Source: Streptomyces sp. ISL-100 (GTDB taxonomy: Bacteria > Actinomycetota > Actinomycetes > Streptomycetales > Streptomycetaceae). Taken from it: a stretch of 64,000 nucleotides of DNA. The notes beneath the pieces were generated by a model that was not told the origin of the DNA, searched no databases, and saw only the letters and a list, made by a program, of their open reading frames with translations. Numbering within the stretch: the stretch's first letter is position 1; every line of letters begins with the position of its first letter. The stretch is from NCBI RefSeq assembly GCF_018614615.1, contig NZ_JAGGOK010000009.1, positions 1-64,000 of the forward strand. The letters run 5' to 3'. Position numbers and translations under genes: made by a program. Positions 54,378 through 63,874 of this stretch are shown here, one piece after another.

Positions 54378-54989
54378 GTGCTGATGCATGCGAAGACAAA
54401 GCGAGTGCTGACGGCTGTCATGGTGGCTTGCTGCGTCGCCATGGGGGCCAGCTGTGAAGGCGGCGGCAACAGTGGGGGAGAGGGACCTGGTAGTCCGCCT
54501 GGTGCGACACATCCGGTCGGGGAAGGCTCCGCATTCCCGAAGGCCAAGACGATCAACGACGTCGGAGCCTTCGTCCGTACCGCGTTCGGGCAGTGCGCCC
54601 ACCCTGAGGAAGCGTCCGGCACCATCGCCAGCGTAGGACCGGTCCGCGCGTGTGACCTTCCCCACGGCACCATCACCTTCGGCCTCCTCCAAGACGTCCG
54701 GGCCCTCCAGGAGCAGTGCAAGCGCGGACCAACCAGCAACATCGACGACGACCCGACGCCAGAAGCATGCACCGTGCTGGTCGGAGACCGGATTGTGCTC
54801 ATCCGCGCGCACAACGCCGACGAGCAGGCAGTGACGGCATCCGTCGCCAGCTACCCCTTCATGCAGGCAAACTGTGACGCGGATTTCACGGGCATGGGCG
54901 CCTCTGTTGAAGACGGTCCAGTCCCCGGATGCCGTATGACCGATCGAGATGCCGAACTCAACTTCTCTTCGGGCGACCAGGCCGGCTGA
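54378..54989 (+). CDS. Putative lipoprotein of unknown function
   Basis: 203 residues from GTG 54378, eight bases after GGAGG; ATG 54384 is the alternative. Lipoprotein-like N-terminus (KRVLTAVMVACCVAMGASCE, Cys near 28), Gly/Ser linker, then a mature domain with several Cys (FGQCAHPEE, VRACDLPHG, QEQCKRGP, EACTVLVGD, QANCDADF, PGCRMTD). No family recognised. Stands alone after a terminator. Confidence 0.75.
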   Translation: MLMHAKTKRVLTAVMVACCVAMGASCEGGGNSGGEGPGSPPGATHPVGEGSAFPKAKTINDVGAFVRTAFGQCAHPEEASGTIASVGPVRACDLPHGTITFGLLQDVRALQEQCKRGPTSNIDDDPTPEACTVLVGDRIVLIRAHNADEQAVTASVASYPFMQANCDADFTGMGASVEDGPVPGCRMTDRDAELNFSSGDQAG

Positions 54990-55045
54990 TTCCTGCCCCG
55001 GCCTCAACGCCCTCCCGTGAGACACGCATCGGCGGCTGGGCCCTG

Positions 55046-56034
55046 ATGACCCGCCAGACCCCGCCGCCTGGCCCGCCGGTGCCCGCCCCTGACCCCATGG
55101 ATACGCTGCCGTCCGTACTGCCCCGCAACCCGGTCGACCGGTACCTGGCGGCAGGCATGCTGCTGGTCGCCGTCGCGCCCTTGGCCGTATTCCGCTACGC
55201 CGCCCACCTCGAAGTCCACCCCGCCGTCGTCGTGCTCGTCACCATGCCTCTGGTCTCCTGGATCACGGCAGTCTCCTGGCAGACGACCAAGCACTTGCTG
55301 GTCCGGCCCCTGCCCGAGCCGCACCGGCTGCTGGCCCAGGACGCGAAGGCCGGCCGGGTGGTCGCCGTCCGCTTCGAGTCCGCGGGCGCCGAGTGGCACC
55401 GGATCGTGCCCGAGAACAGCACTAAGCTCGTCGATCCGCCGCTGGAGCACGCCCAGCACCTGAAGGTCCGGGACGCCGACGGCAAGTGGTACGGCGTCCA
55501 CGGGCTGCTCCGGGGCCTGATCGGCCCGGACCATGCCCGTAAGCAACTCGCCGTGTTCGGCCCCTGATTCGCGGGCGGCCACGTCTGGATACTCTGGCCG
55601 GAGCCGTGGGAGCCCGTCCTGGCGGTGGCCAGACGCCGCGGCCACCCGGCCTACCCGGTGGCCGTTATCGCCGACACCGGCGAAATGGTGTGGGGCTACG
55701 CGGCACTCGACTACACCGATCGCTACCTGACCAACCCAGCGAACCCGCGCGCCACCACCCCCGGCCTGCGGGCCCGGCCGATACGCCCCGCCCGTACTTC
55801 CGCGCGGCCGTGCACGGCCGGATGCTGCTGCGGCTCGCCGTCGCGGTGGCCGCGCTGACCCCCGTGCTGCTGGACGCCGTGTCGGGTGCCGTCAGCGCCT
55901 TGCTCGGCCTGCTCGCCGCAGCCGCGGTGATCGACGCGCCGTTCGCCGCCCTGCGGGGCAACACCAAGGTGCCGGACCTGTCGCGGTGGAGCGTTCCGCT
56001 GGTGGAGGACTTCCGTACCCGCGCCGCCCGGTAG
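55046..56034 (+). pseudogene. Membrane protein gene with in-frame TGA and a frameshift
   Basis: The first 173 residues (ATG 55046) have two hydrophobic helices (RYLAAGMLLVAVAPLAVF and VVVLVTMPLVSWITAVS) and a soluble region, ending AVFGP at TGA 55565-55567. The same frame continues GGHVWILWPEPWEPVLAVAR and HPAYPVAVIADTGEMVWGYA, then near 55770 coding quality moves to the frame reading YFRAAVHGRMLLRLAVAVAA and ending VEDFRTRAAR at 56034, which has two more membrane helices. This looks like one gene of about 330 codons damaged twice. Family unknown. Confidence 0.6.
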
Positions 56035-56289
56035 GACGCCCCCGGCAAACGCGGACGCCCGTCCAGAACGAGGGCACAGCCTCGAGAGCCACTTGCCAGA
56101 TCGTCCGCGAAGTCCTGCTCCGGTCCCGGCCTTGGGGACCTAGCCGTTGGCGCTAACGGCTACCTCGGCGGTCCCCAAGGCCGAAGCCGGGCGGCCTCGA
56201 CTCCACGACCTGGATCGCGTTCGCGCTCGCTCCCCAGCTTCGTTGAGGAATGGAGCCAGTGAGGCGACGAGCGGCCCTGGCCGAATCCA

Positions 56290-56736
56290 GAGATCGCCCT
56301 CATCGACGGCGAAGTGGTGGTGTGGTCGGGGGACCGGCTGTCGTTCGAGGCGTTGCAGCGCCGCGCCTCCTCCGGCGGCCGCACCGTGGCGCAGCCGGCG
56401 GAGGCGTTGCCCGCGCACTGCATCGCCTCCGGCGAGGTGCGGGTGGCGATCCTGCGCCGCATTTCAACGCCGCCCTGCGCGACCTTTGAACTGGGCCAGC
56501 TGGTCGAGAAGCAGCGCGCCGACATCTACCATCTCAACCCCATGCTGGCGGTCTACCTCTACCCCGAGGACGCCGTCGCCGCTGTCAATGGCGTGTCGCG
56601 CGAGCAGCGCCTGAACTCCCCCGGCCTCATCGAGCCATACAAGACCGCCGTTGCCGTCTACCAGTACGAGCTCGCCGAGAGGCGCCGGTTCAAGGCCGAC
56701 GCCAAGCGCCGCCAAGTCTTCAAAGCCGTCTCCTGA
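56290..56736 (+). pseudogene. Chimeric remnant containing an ATP-dependent DNA ligase fragment
   Basis: The stretch PEIALIDGEVVVWSGDRLSF followed by EALQRRASSGGRTV matches the adenylation-domain strand found in actinobacterial ATP-dependent DNA ligases (GELVVW...RLSFEALQRR). The conserved neighbours, including the KYDG lysine motif, are missing. The frame then runs into unrelated sequence (ADIYHLNPMLAVYLYPEDAV, ERRRFKADAKRRQVFKAVS). Non-functional junk join or novel ORF; the former seems likelier. Confidence 0.4.
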
Positions 56737-56807
56737 CCGTAGACGAACATGGGCGAATTGGGCCTCAGCAGAGGCAGACGCCTTGGTGAGCGGCGTTCGT
56801 GGCCGGG

Positions 56808-57020
56808 TCATCGGACCAGAGCGGCTACCGCCGCCGACGCAGCCGTTACGGCGGACACCACACCGAGCGTGGCCCCGAACGCGGCGGCCGCGCGCGTCAC
56901 CGCTGCCGGATACGACGCACCATCCCGCCGGGCCAGATACCCCGCCCCAGCCCCCATCAGGGCCGCCACCAGCACCACCAGGGCACAGCCCAGCACGAAA
57001 AGAACGACCTTGTCAGACAC
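56808..57020 (-). CDS. Small membrane protein
   Basis: 70 residues with two hydrophobic helices (VVLFVLGCALVVLVAALMG and AFGATLGVVSAVTAASAAV) joined by a short basic loop (GYLARRDGASYP). Typical of small Streptomyces membrane proteins of unknown role. Divergent from the STAND gene. Confidence 0.6.
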   Translation of the reverse strand: MSDKVVLFVLGCALVVLVAALMGAGAGYLARRDGASYPAAVTRAAAAFGATLGVVSAVTAASAAVAALVR

Positions 57021-57290
57021 GGTCCACGACCCTTTCGATCAGCGCAGCGGGAGTCGCTGCCGAACCGAAGGTGCCGGACCGGGCGTTCGCCGACGTTCAC
57101 CGTGAACGCTGACGAACACATCTGAACAGCAACAGCAAACGACGGGAGGACAGGGCCACACGGATGCGCAGCACGACCAGGCACAGAGCGGCTCGCGGGG
57201 TCTCGAACCCTTCCCGGGAGGACGCTGTGGCGCCATGCTTAATGCCGAGAATGCGCTGAGTTGGGCACGACCAGGCCGAGGGGGGCACGG

Positions 57291-59567
57291 TTGCGGGGGG
57301 AAACCAAGCCGGAGCAGGCGTTGGCTGAATTGCGGGAAAGGCTTCGCCGGAGGCAGACAAGCTTGGGATGGTCCGTAGAGCAGATCCGCATCCGGGCCGA
57401 ACTGGGGCGGACTACGGTCAGCCAGGCCCTGAACGACGAGAATCCGGCTCCGAGTGGACGGACTGTAACAGCGTTGGCAAGAGCGCTGCGCATGGACGCG
57501 GATCCACTGCTGGACTTGCTCGATGTCGCCACATCATGCGGCGACGGTGCCTCGGGAATCGGTGACTCAGACCGCAGGACGCCTGCCGTGTGGAACCTGC
57601 CACGGCGTAATCCGTTCTTTACCGGTCGCGCTGAGATTCTCGATCAGATGCACCGTCTCCTATGCGGAACGGGCACAGATGTGCCATCTGGAGGGAGGAC
57701 GCTTTCCCTTCAAGGTGTCGGTGGTATTGGGAAGACCCAGTTGGCCACGGAGTACGCCTATCGCCATGCGACCGGCTATGGGTTGGTCTGGTGGGTCCAT
57801 GCGGAGAGCTCCACGTTGGCGGAGAGCTGTCTGGCTGAGCTCGCGGAGATTTTGGGACTTCCCGTCGGGGGGACCCAGTCCGTTCTGATCCGCCGGCTGT
57901 GGTCCGTGCTCTCCCAGCGAGACGACTGGCTGCTGGTTTATGACAACCTCGACAATCCGACGGGTGCTGACCAGGTGCCGCCGCTCGACTGCGGACGTGT
58001 GCTGATCACCTCGCGCAGCCCCGCAGTCGGCAGGCTCACGCCCGACATGATCCAAGTCTCTCCGTTCGACCGGGGGGAGTCGCTGGCACTGTTGCGACGC
58101 CGGTGCCCGGACCTGGCGCACGATGAGGCAGGGCAAGTCTGCGAGGCTATTGGGGACTTGCCGCTCGCAGTGGAGCAGGCTGGGTGTTTTCTGGCTGAGA
58201 GCGGCCTGGAGGTGGACGCTTATGTGGCTCTTCTCGGGGCCAGACCGGAGGAGGCCGGCCTGGCAGATCCGACGCTCGACTTGCATCCGGGTCTGGCGAA
58301 TGTTGTTTCGTTAGGCCGTGAACGCCTCCGTACAGCGTGTCCTGAGGCCGGTCTCCTCCTGGATCAGATGGCGTTCTGTGCTCCCTTGCCGTTACCGGTG
58401 TCTCCGTCGGAGACGACCGCCTCCAGATCCGGTTACGTTCATCTGGGTGATGTCGCTACCACGGTCCGGATCATGCGGGCGCTGACCGGCCTGGGACTCG
58501 TCCAGCGATCTGGCGCTTACCTCCAGGTGCACCGGCTCGTCCAAGGGCTACTGCGCAGCCTTCACAGCGAGGAGGAGCAGGTGGTTGCACGAAACGAGGC
58601 ACAAAAACTTCTGGCCACCGCAAGACCGGGCATTCCGGACGACCCAAGTGCATGGCCTGCGTACGCCGCCCTCACTCCCCACGCGCAAGCTGTGGCAGAG
58701 GCTGTGGACGGTGAAGAGCCGAGCGGCTCCCAGACGCCCGAGCCGGAGGAGTTTCGATCCCTGCTCCTGAACGTCTGCCGCTATCTCCATGTGACAGGCC
58801 AGTACATCAACGCCCGGACCCTGTCCGAGCGCGCGTATGCCCGTTGGACGCAGAGCTTGGGCAGCTTGCATCAGGACACGTTGCGTGCCGCCCACAACGT
58901 CGGGCGCGCGCTTCGCGCCCTGGGCGCCTATGAGGCGGCTCGAGAGCTGAACGAGAACACGCTGGAGGGGTTCCGGCGCGTGCTGGGGGAGGATCACGCC
59001 TACACGCTGGCGTCGGCCACCAGCCTTGCTTACATCGTGCAGCACATGGGTGACTACCAGGCAGCGCGGGAGCTCAACGAGACGACCCTGACCCGCTACC
59101 GCCGGGTGCTGGGCGAGGACCATGTGGCCACCCTCAACTCGGCCAGCAATCTGGCCTGGGTACGTCACGTTCTGGGTGACTTCGAGACGGCACGGGCCCT
59201 GGACGAGGACATCCTCGCGCGGCGGCGCCGCGTCCTCGGCGAAGAGCATCCCCAGACACTGCTCTCGGGCAGCAACCTGGGACGGGATCTGTTCGCCCTC
59301 GGTCACTTCGAGGCCGCCCGGGCCCTGGACGAGGACATCCTCGCGCGGCGGCGCCGGATCCTGGGCGAGGATCACGCTCACACGCTGGTCTCGGGCAGCA
59401 ACCTGGGACGGGATCTGTTCGCCCTCGGTCACTTCGAGGCCGCCCGGGCCCTGGACAAGGACACTCTGGCCCGTCGGCGCCGGGTCCTCGGCGAAGACCA
59501 TCCCCAGACACTGGCGTCTGCGGCCGACCTTGAGGCAAGTTCTGCAGCGGTCAGACGTCGAGAGTGA
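57291..59567 (+). CDS. HTH-NB-ARC-TPR (STAND NTPase) protein
   Basis: 758 residues from TTG 57291, five bases after GAGGGGGG. N-terminal helix-turn-helix (SVEQIRIRAELGRTTVSQAL, about 25-45), then an NB-ARC nucleotide switch: Walker A in LQGVGGIGKTQLATEY (about 138-153), Walker B-like DDWLLVYDNLD, sensor RVLITSRSPAVG, GLPL-like GDLPLAVEQAG. A winged-helix part follows, then at least five 42-residue TPR units (RVLGEDHxxTLxSAxxLxxxL). Two units are identical over 66 bp of DNA (59265-59330 and 59391-59456). Two in-frame TTA codons (58311, 58392) suggest dependence on the bldA tRNA. STAND proteins act as ligand-triggered switches in signalling or defence; the ligand is unknown. Confidence 0.9.
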   Translation: MRGETKPEQALAELRERLRRRQTSLGWSVEQIRIRAELGRTTVSQALNDENPAPSGRTVTALARALRMDADPLLDLLDVATSCGDGASGIGDSDRRTPAVWNLPRRNPFFTGRAEILDQMHRLLCGTGTDVPSGGRTLSLQGVGGIGKTQLATEYAYRHATGYGLVWWVHAESSTLAESCLAELAEILGLPVGGTQSVLIRRLWSVLSQRDDWLLVYDNLDNPTGADQVPPLDCGRVLITSRSPAVGRLTPDMIQVSPFDRGESLALLRRRCPDLAHDEAGQVCEAIGDLPLAVEQAGCFLAESGLEVDAYVALLGARPEEAGLADPTLDLHPGLANVVSLGRERLRTACPEAGLLLDQMAFCAPLPLPVSPSETTASRSGYVHLGDVATTVRIMRALTGLGLVQRSGAYLQVHRLVQGLLRSLHSEEEQVVARNEAQKLLATARPGIPDDPSAWPAYAALTPHAQAVAEAVDGEEPSGSQTPEPEEFRSLLLNVCRYLHVTGQYINARTLSERAYARWTQSLGSLHQDTLRAAHNVGRALRALGAYEAARELNENTLEGFRRVLGEDHAYTLASATSLAYIVQHMGDYQAARELNETTLTRYRRVLGEDHVATLNSASNLAWVRHVLGDFETARALDEDILARRRRVLGEEHPQTLLSGSNLGRDLFALGHFEAARALDEDILARRRRILGEDHAHTLVSGSNLGRDLFALGHFEAARALDKDTLARRRRVLGEDHPQTLASAADLEASSAAVRRRE

Positions 59568-59574
59568 CCAGGGC

Positions 59575-60621
59575 CTAGGTGCTGCCGCGATGCCAGCTGA
59601 GCGCATCCGGCAGCTCCCGGCGGAGCACGGGTGCCACGTCTGCGGCGAACAGTTCAAGGGACTCGCGGCGCTCGCTGGGCGGCAGACCGTCCACGGTCAG
59701 GCCGAGCAGTTGGTTGCCGTAGGCCTGGTGGGCCTGATGCACCTTCTCGATGATCTGCTGAGGGCTGCCGACGAGCAGTGGCCCGTGGCGGATCGCGTCG
59801 TCCAAGGTCTGAAACGGCGACTGGTTGCGCCGAGCGGCGGCCGTACCGGTCAAGGACGTGTAGATGGGGCGGTACTGCTCACGGGCCTGCTGGGACGTGC
59901 GTGCGACGTGGAATACGGCGCCAGCGCCCACGACGGCGTCCCCGGGTGCCCGGCCGTAGTGCTCCCAGCGTTCTCGGTAGTGATCCACCAGGACCCGGTA
60001 CTTCTCCATGGGTTGCGAGCCGTTAGCCGTAAAGAGGGGGTCGCCGTAGCGGGCTGCCAGATCCGCGGAGCGAAAGCTCGTGGCGCTGCCGTGCCAGATA
60101 CGGATGTGCTCCTGGAAGGGGCGCGGCGTCACCGTGGCCCCGTGCAGGGGTGTACGGAATCGCCCTGCCCAGTGGACTTCCTGTTCAGTCCACAGGCGGC
60201 GTAGAAGGGCATAATTCTCGGCTAGGCGGTCCCAGAGCTCGGCGTCGTAGATGCCGAAGAGGCTGAGGAGCCCTGGGTCGTTGCCTTTTCCGATCACCAG
60301 TTCCAGTCGACCGCCGGACAGGTTGTCGAGAGTGGCAAAGTCCTCCGCCGCCCGTACCGGGTCCATTGCGCTCAGTACCGTCACCGTCGTCATCAACCGG
60401 ATTCCCGAGGTGCGTACGGCGACGGCTGCCAGCAACACGGCTGGGGATGCGGCAAGGAAGGGTCGTCCATGGCGCTCGCCGATGCCGTAGGCGTCGAATC
60501 CCAGACGTTCGACCTCCACCGCTAGGTCAACGAGATCTTCCAAGCCCGTACCCGAGGGCACAGTGACCCCATTTGCGGGGTGTGGGAGGTGGTAACCGAT
60601 GGAAAAGACAACGAGCTTCAC
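59575..60621 (-). CDS. LLM-class flavin-dependent oxidoreductase
   Basis: 348 residues from GTG 60621, preceded by a G-run. Bacterial luciferase-like TIM barrel: VERLGFDAYGIGERHGRPFL (about 36-55), IRLMTTVTVLSAMDPVRAAE, NLSGGRLELVIGKGNDP and VGSPQQIIEKVHQAHQAYG. These enzymes use reduced flavin (FMN or F420) to oxidise diverse substrates. Convergent with the STAND gene, 7 bp apart. Substrate unknown. Confidence 0.92.
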   Translation of the reverse strand: MKLVVFSIGYHLPHPANGVTVPSGTGLEDLVDLAVEVERLGFDAYGIGERHGRPFLAASPAVLLAAVAVRTSGIRLMTTVTVLSAMDPVRAAEDFATLDNLSGGRLELVIGKGNDPGLLSLFGIYDAELWDRLAENYALLRRLWTEQEVHWAGRFRTPLHGATVTPRPFQEHIRIWHGSATSFRSADLAARYGDPLFTANGSQPMEKYRVLVDHYRERWEHYGRAPGDAVVGAGAVFHVARTSQQAREQYRPIYTSLTGTAAARRNQSPFQTLDDAIRHGPLLVGSPQQIIEKVHQAHQAYGNQLLGLTVDGLPPSERRESLELFAADVAPVLRRELPDALSWHRGST

Positions 60622-60647
60622 TGCGCCCCCCAACCATCCCTCGCCGC

Positions 60648-60788
60648 ATGTTCGAACGCCGTGCCTGCAAGTTCTGCGGCTGCACACTCGACTTACTACT
60701 TTGCCTGGCAGCCGGCAGAAGTGGTGCCTTCTGTACCGATGACGCGATGCACATCTGGCGCCCACGCGAATGCCAGCATGCCGCCTGA
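60648..60788 (+). CDS. Possible small cysteine-rich protein
   Basis: 46 residues, ATG 60648, reading MFERRACKFCGCTLDLLLCL, then GAFCTDDAMHIWRPRECQ. The CxxCxC start and later Cys residues suggest a small zinc-binding module. It contains a TTA codon. No clear ribosome-binding site, so coding status is uncertain; it is divergent from the flavin oxidoreductase. Confidence 0.35.
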   Translation: MFERRACKFCGCTLDLLLCLAAGRSGAFCTDDAMHIWRPRECQHAA

Positions 60789-61044
60789 CTGGCACTGCCG
60801 CCAGGCTCAGGGATGAAATTCGGCCAGAGTAGAGCAAACCGTCCCATCACAGCACGGCCCGAGTTCGCATAAAGCCGACTGACAGTCGGGGATGGTTGCT
60901 GGTCAGACTGCGTAGGCAGCCCGAAGGAGGGCCGATACATTCTAAAAGAACGTTTTGTCCTGGTGGGGGTGTTTGGTAAGGGGGCTGTCTGACCTGCCGG
61001 GCAGGCTGTGTGACCGCTGGTGGGGCGGGCGGTTCAATGTGGAG
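60789..61044. other. Intergenic spacer without a recognised gene
   Basis: Nothing supportable apart from a probable promoter for the small ORF that follows. Confidence 0.4.
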
Positions 61045-61227
61045 ATGAACGAATCTCTGTGGGGTCGGCTCTCGGCCGGGGACCAGCGGGAGTTGGACCA
61101 ACTGGTCACTGCGGGTCGCCACATTCAGGCCATCGCGCTGATGCGTGAGCGCGCTGGTCTGCCGCGGCCAGATCTCCATGACTGCGTTGACCTCCTGGAG
61201 CAACGCGCCAATGTCCTGCGGGGCTAG
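61045..61227 (+). CDS. Small helical hypothetical protein
   Basis: 60 residues: MNESLWGRLSAGDQRELDQL then AGRHIQAIALMRERAGLPRP and DLHDCVDLLEQRANVLRG. The pattern is fully helical with regular amphipathic spacing, as in small Streptomyces proteins of unknown function. GGAG just upstream of the ATG is only one base away, so the exact start is unsure. Confidence 0.6.
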   Translation: MNESLWGRLSAGDQRELDQLVTAGRHIQAIALMRERAGLPRPDLHDCVDLLEQRANVLRG

Positions 61228-61256
61228 GTGGGAGCAGGCGATGGCGCCGAGGCCGA

Positions 61257-61425
61257 TCAGGTGTCGCGCCAGTTCGGAGTGGTTTCGCGGGTGAGGCGGC
61301 GGCTTATCAGGTCGACCATCGCCAGCTTGATCATGGCTTCGGAGCGGTGCGGATGGGTTTCGTAGTCGCGGGCGAGGCGGCGGTGGTGCATGAGCCAGCC
61401 GAAGGTGCGCTCGACGGCTGCGATC
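61257..61425 (-). pseudogene. IS5-type transposase C-terminal remnant
   Basis: The minus strand reads ERTFGWLMHHRRLARDYETH followed by PHRSEAMIKLAMVDLISRRL and a stop at 61257, the standard C-terminus of IS5-family transposases (including the catalytic-Glu helix). The rest is absent. Confidence 0.75.
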
Positions 61426-62345
61426 GTCCGGGGGCTTCGGTCTGAGGAGGCGGCGGCCGAAGCCGGGGTGTCGCCCGCGGTCGGGACACGGTGGTTTCGC
61501 CACGCTGGGGCGTGCGACCTAACCTTTCACCGGCAGTGTCGGGACGCTATCTGTCGTTCTCAGAGCGTGAGGACATCGCCGTGTGGCGCGCTCAGGATGT
61601 CGGAGTCCGTGAGATCGCGCGTCGGCTTGGCCGGTCGCCGTCGACGATCTCGCGGGAGCTTCGCCGGAACGCGTCAACGCGCACCTACCGCCTGGAGTAT
61701 CGGGCGTCCACCGCGCAGTGGCATGCGGGGCGGCGGGCTCGGCGGCCGAAGAAGGCGAAGCTGGCCGTGAACCCATCGGCTGCGGAGTACGTGCAGGACA
61801 GGCTCGCCGGGGTGATCCGAGCTCCGGACGGGAAGTTGGTGGCGGGGCCGGTGACGCCGGAGTGGAAGGGCCGCAACAAGCCCCGGCGGCAGGACCGGCG
61901 GTGGGCGACGCCGTGGAGTCCGCAGCAGATCGAGAACCGGTTGCCGCTTGACTTCCCCGATGATGAGTCCATGAGGGTCTCGCACGAGGCGATCTACCAG
62001 GCGCTCTACGTCCAGGGCCGCGGCGCGCTCAAGCGTGAGCTGGTCGCCTGCCTGCGGACCGGCCGTGCGCTGCGCGTCCCGCGTGCCCGAACACGGCAGC
62101 GTCCCGGCGGCCATGTCACGCCCGAGGTGATGATCAGCGAACGACCGGCTGAGGCCGAGGACCGCGCGGTCCCTGGGCATTTCAATCGGCACGCTCGTCG
62201 AGCGCACGACCCGGCTCACGATGCTGCTGCACCTGCCCCGCATGGCCGACTACGGCGTCGCACCGCGGGTGAAGAACGGCCCGCTGGCCGGCCGCGGACG
62301 CCGAGGCCGTGAAAGACGTGATCGGGGCCACGATCACCGCACTGC
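61420..62345 (+). pseudogene. IS30-family transposase, frameshifted and internally deleted
   Basis: The upstream frame gives RSEEAAAEAGVSPAVGTRWF, then after about 61505 a second frame gives SGRYLSFSEREDIAVWRAQD, GVREIARRLGRSPSTISREL and WSPQQIENRLPLDFPDDESM with HEAIYQALYVQGRGALKREL. At about 62183, in RAVPGHF, sequence that normally encodes the first catalytic Asp is lost; reading resumes in a third frame as GTLVERTTRFTMLLHLPRMA-like sequence. It abuts the IS5 remnant. Confidence 0.82.
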
Positions 62346-62424
62346 CCGAATACCTACGCCGCTCTGGATCACACGGCTTGGGGTCTACCGCCTTACCGGA
62401 AACGTACGCAGGGCGACGGCGCAT

Positions 62425-62530
62425 GCCAGCCGGTGAACGATGTCGGAAAGCCGTGTGCGGGAGAACTGCATGCACGGTTTGAAGCGGCGGGGACTGGAAA
62501 CGGAGCGTGAGCCACCGCGCCAGTCCCCGA
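62425..62530 (+). ncRNA. Group II intron-like structural remnant
   Basis: The segment AAAGCCGTGTGCGGGAGAAC followed by TGCATGCACGGTTTGAAG folds into a hairpin of the kind found in bacterial group II introns just before the reverse-transcriptase ORF. A second strong hairpin follows (GGGGACTGG at about 62490 with CCAGTCCCC at about 62520). No reverse-transcriptase gene or domain V was found, so this is a fragment. Identification rests on remembered intron consensus. Confidence 0.45.
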
Positions 62531-62761
62531 CCCTACTAGCCGAAGGTGCCGTCCGTGGTGAGGGCGGTGGGGAGCGGCCAACGAGGTGGGTTGGGTGTGT
62601 AGGGCCGTGTCGGGCGAGGGGCGGTCTCCGTGCGGGTTGAGCAAGGCATGTGCCCCCGCGGCGCGGGCGCGGGTGGCACATCCGTGTCAGTGCTGTTTCG
62701 TGCCAGCGGGAGACCGGGGCCCGGGACGGTATCCCGTGCCAGACTGAAGGCGAAGGTGCGG

Positions 62762-63751
62762 TCAGGACGAGAGCAGGCCGTCCTCGGTCGCGCGCTGCCC
62801 CAGTTGGAATCTGCTTTGGGCACCCAGCCGGGCGGAGATTTCAGTGATCATGCGGCGTTCGGTGCGGAGGGATATGCCGAGTTTGCGAGCTGCGCCTTCG
62901 TCAGTAAACCCTTGGGAAAGAAGTCGCAGCAATTCCCGCTCCTGCGGTGTTATGTGCCCGGCGGTGCGAGACTTGGCCTCAGTGAGGGGGACTGCCGCTT
63001 CCCATACTAGGTCGAAGAAGGCTCAGAGCGCTGAGACGACTCCCGCTTCCTCGACGAGGATCGCGCCCTGCGAACTATCCTCCGGCTTGATGGGAACCAA
63101 AGCGCATTGGCGGTCGAATATTTGGAGGCGCAGAGGGAGGATGGGAGCCGTGCGGGTTTCTCCGCCTTTTTCTGATAGCCAATGGGCGTGCTCCAGACTT
63201 CCTGGATCGTTGCGCAAGCTGTCGAGGTATATCGTCTTCATGGCGATGCCGCGCGCAAGGAGCGATGCTGCGAGCGGTCGACTGGCCGCTCGGTTCTCAG
63301 CGGTTTGCGGACCACCGGGCGCGAATGCGAGGGTTTCGCGTTCTGTCGCTGCGACTAGCTCGTCCATCCGTATCCGGACTGCTTCGACGCTGGTGAGCAA
63401 CTCGAACGCCCTTCCCCGGCCGTAGGGGTACTCCGATGCGTAGTCACTCGCCAGGCGGGCGGCCGCAGCGCGGATCTCTTCAATCTCTTGTTGTCTGCGC
63501 ACGAGATCGGCTTGCCGCTCCGCGAGGATCACATGGAGGGCGACCTCGGGGTTCACGGGCAGCAGTAGGTCGGGGTCCTGCCAGGAGCGCCTGATCAGGG
63601 TCAGGTCGGCAAGGGCGTCGAGCGACTCGCGGACCTCGGCCTCATGGAGGTTGAGGGTGCTGATGATTTCCGCGATCGTGATCCCCGGTTGCCGGATCAG
63701 TGCCCGATAGACCGATTCCGCCGTCCCGCCCAGACCTAGTGAATCGAGCAT
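62762..63751 (-). pseudogene. TrmB/LuxR-type HTH regulator interrupted by in-frame TGA
   Basis: Starts at ATG 63751 (MLDSLGLGGTAESVYRALIR) with an N-terminal TrmB-like winged helix (GITIAEIISTLNLHEAEVRE), a middle domain (EQ-rich helix, LVAATERETLAFAPGGPQ), and a stop TGA at 63023-63025. In the same frame beyond it comes AFFDLVWEAAVPLTEAKSRT, then a LuxR-type helix-turn-helix (HITPQERELLRLLSQGFTDE and GAARKLGISLRTERRMITEI) to a normal stop at 62762. A CGA-to-TGA change at one codon explains the split. The truncated product would lack its DNA-binding C-terminus. Confidence 0.8.
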
Positions 63752-63874
63752 CCTGCCCCCCCAGAACACGTCCCCGACATTACAAGCTGTACCCGCCATG
63801 GATTATCAAGGCAGGCCACGCGCCCCGCAAGATGCATTTGTCCACTACACCCTTTTTGGCAATTAAGGTGCCCT

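Noticed and set aside
62630..63010. A 126-codon plus-strand open frame
   Set aside because: It is the antisense shadow of the LuxR-type C-terminus of the regulator at 62762-63751.
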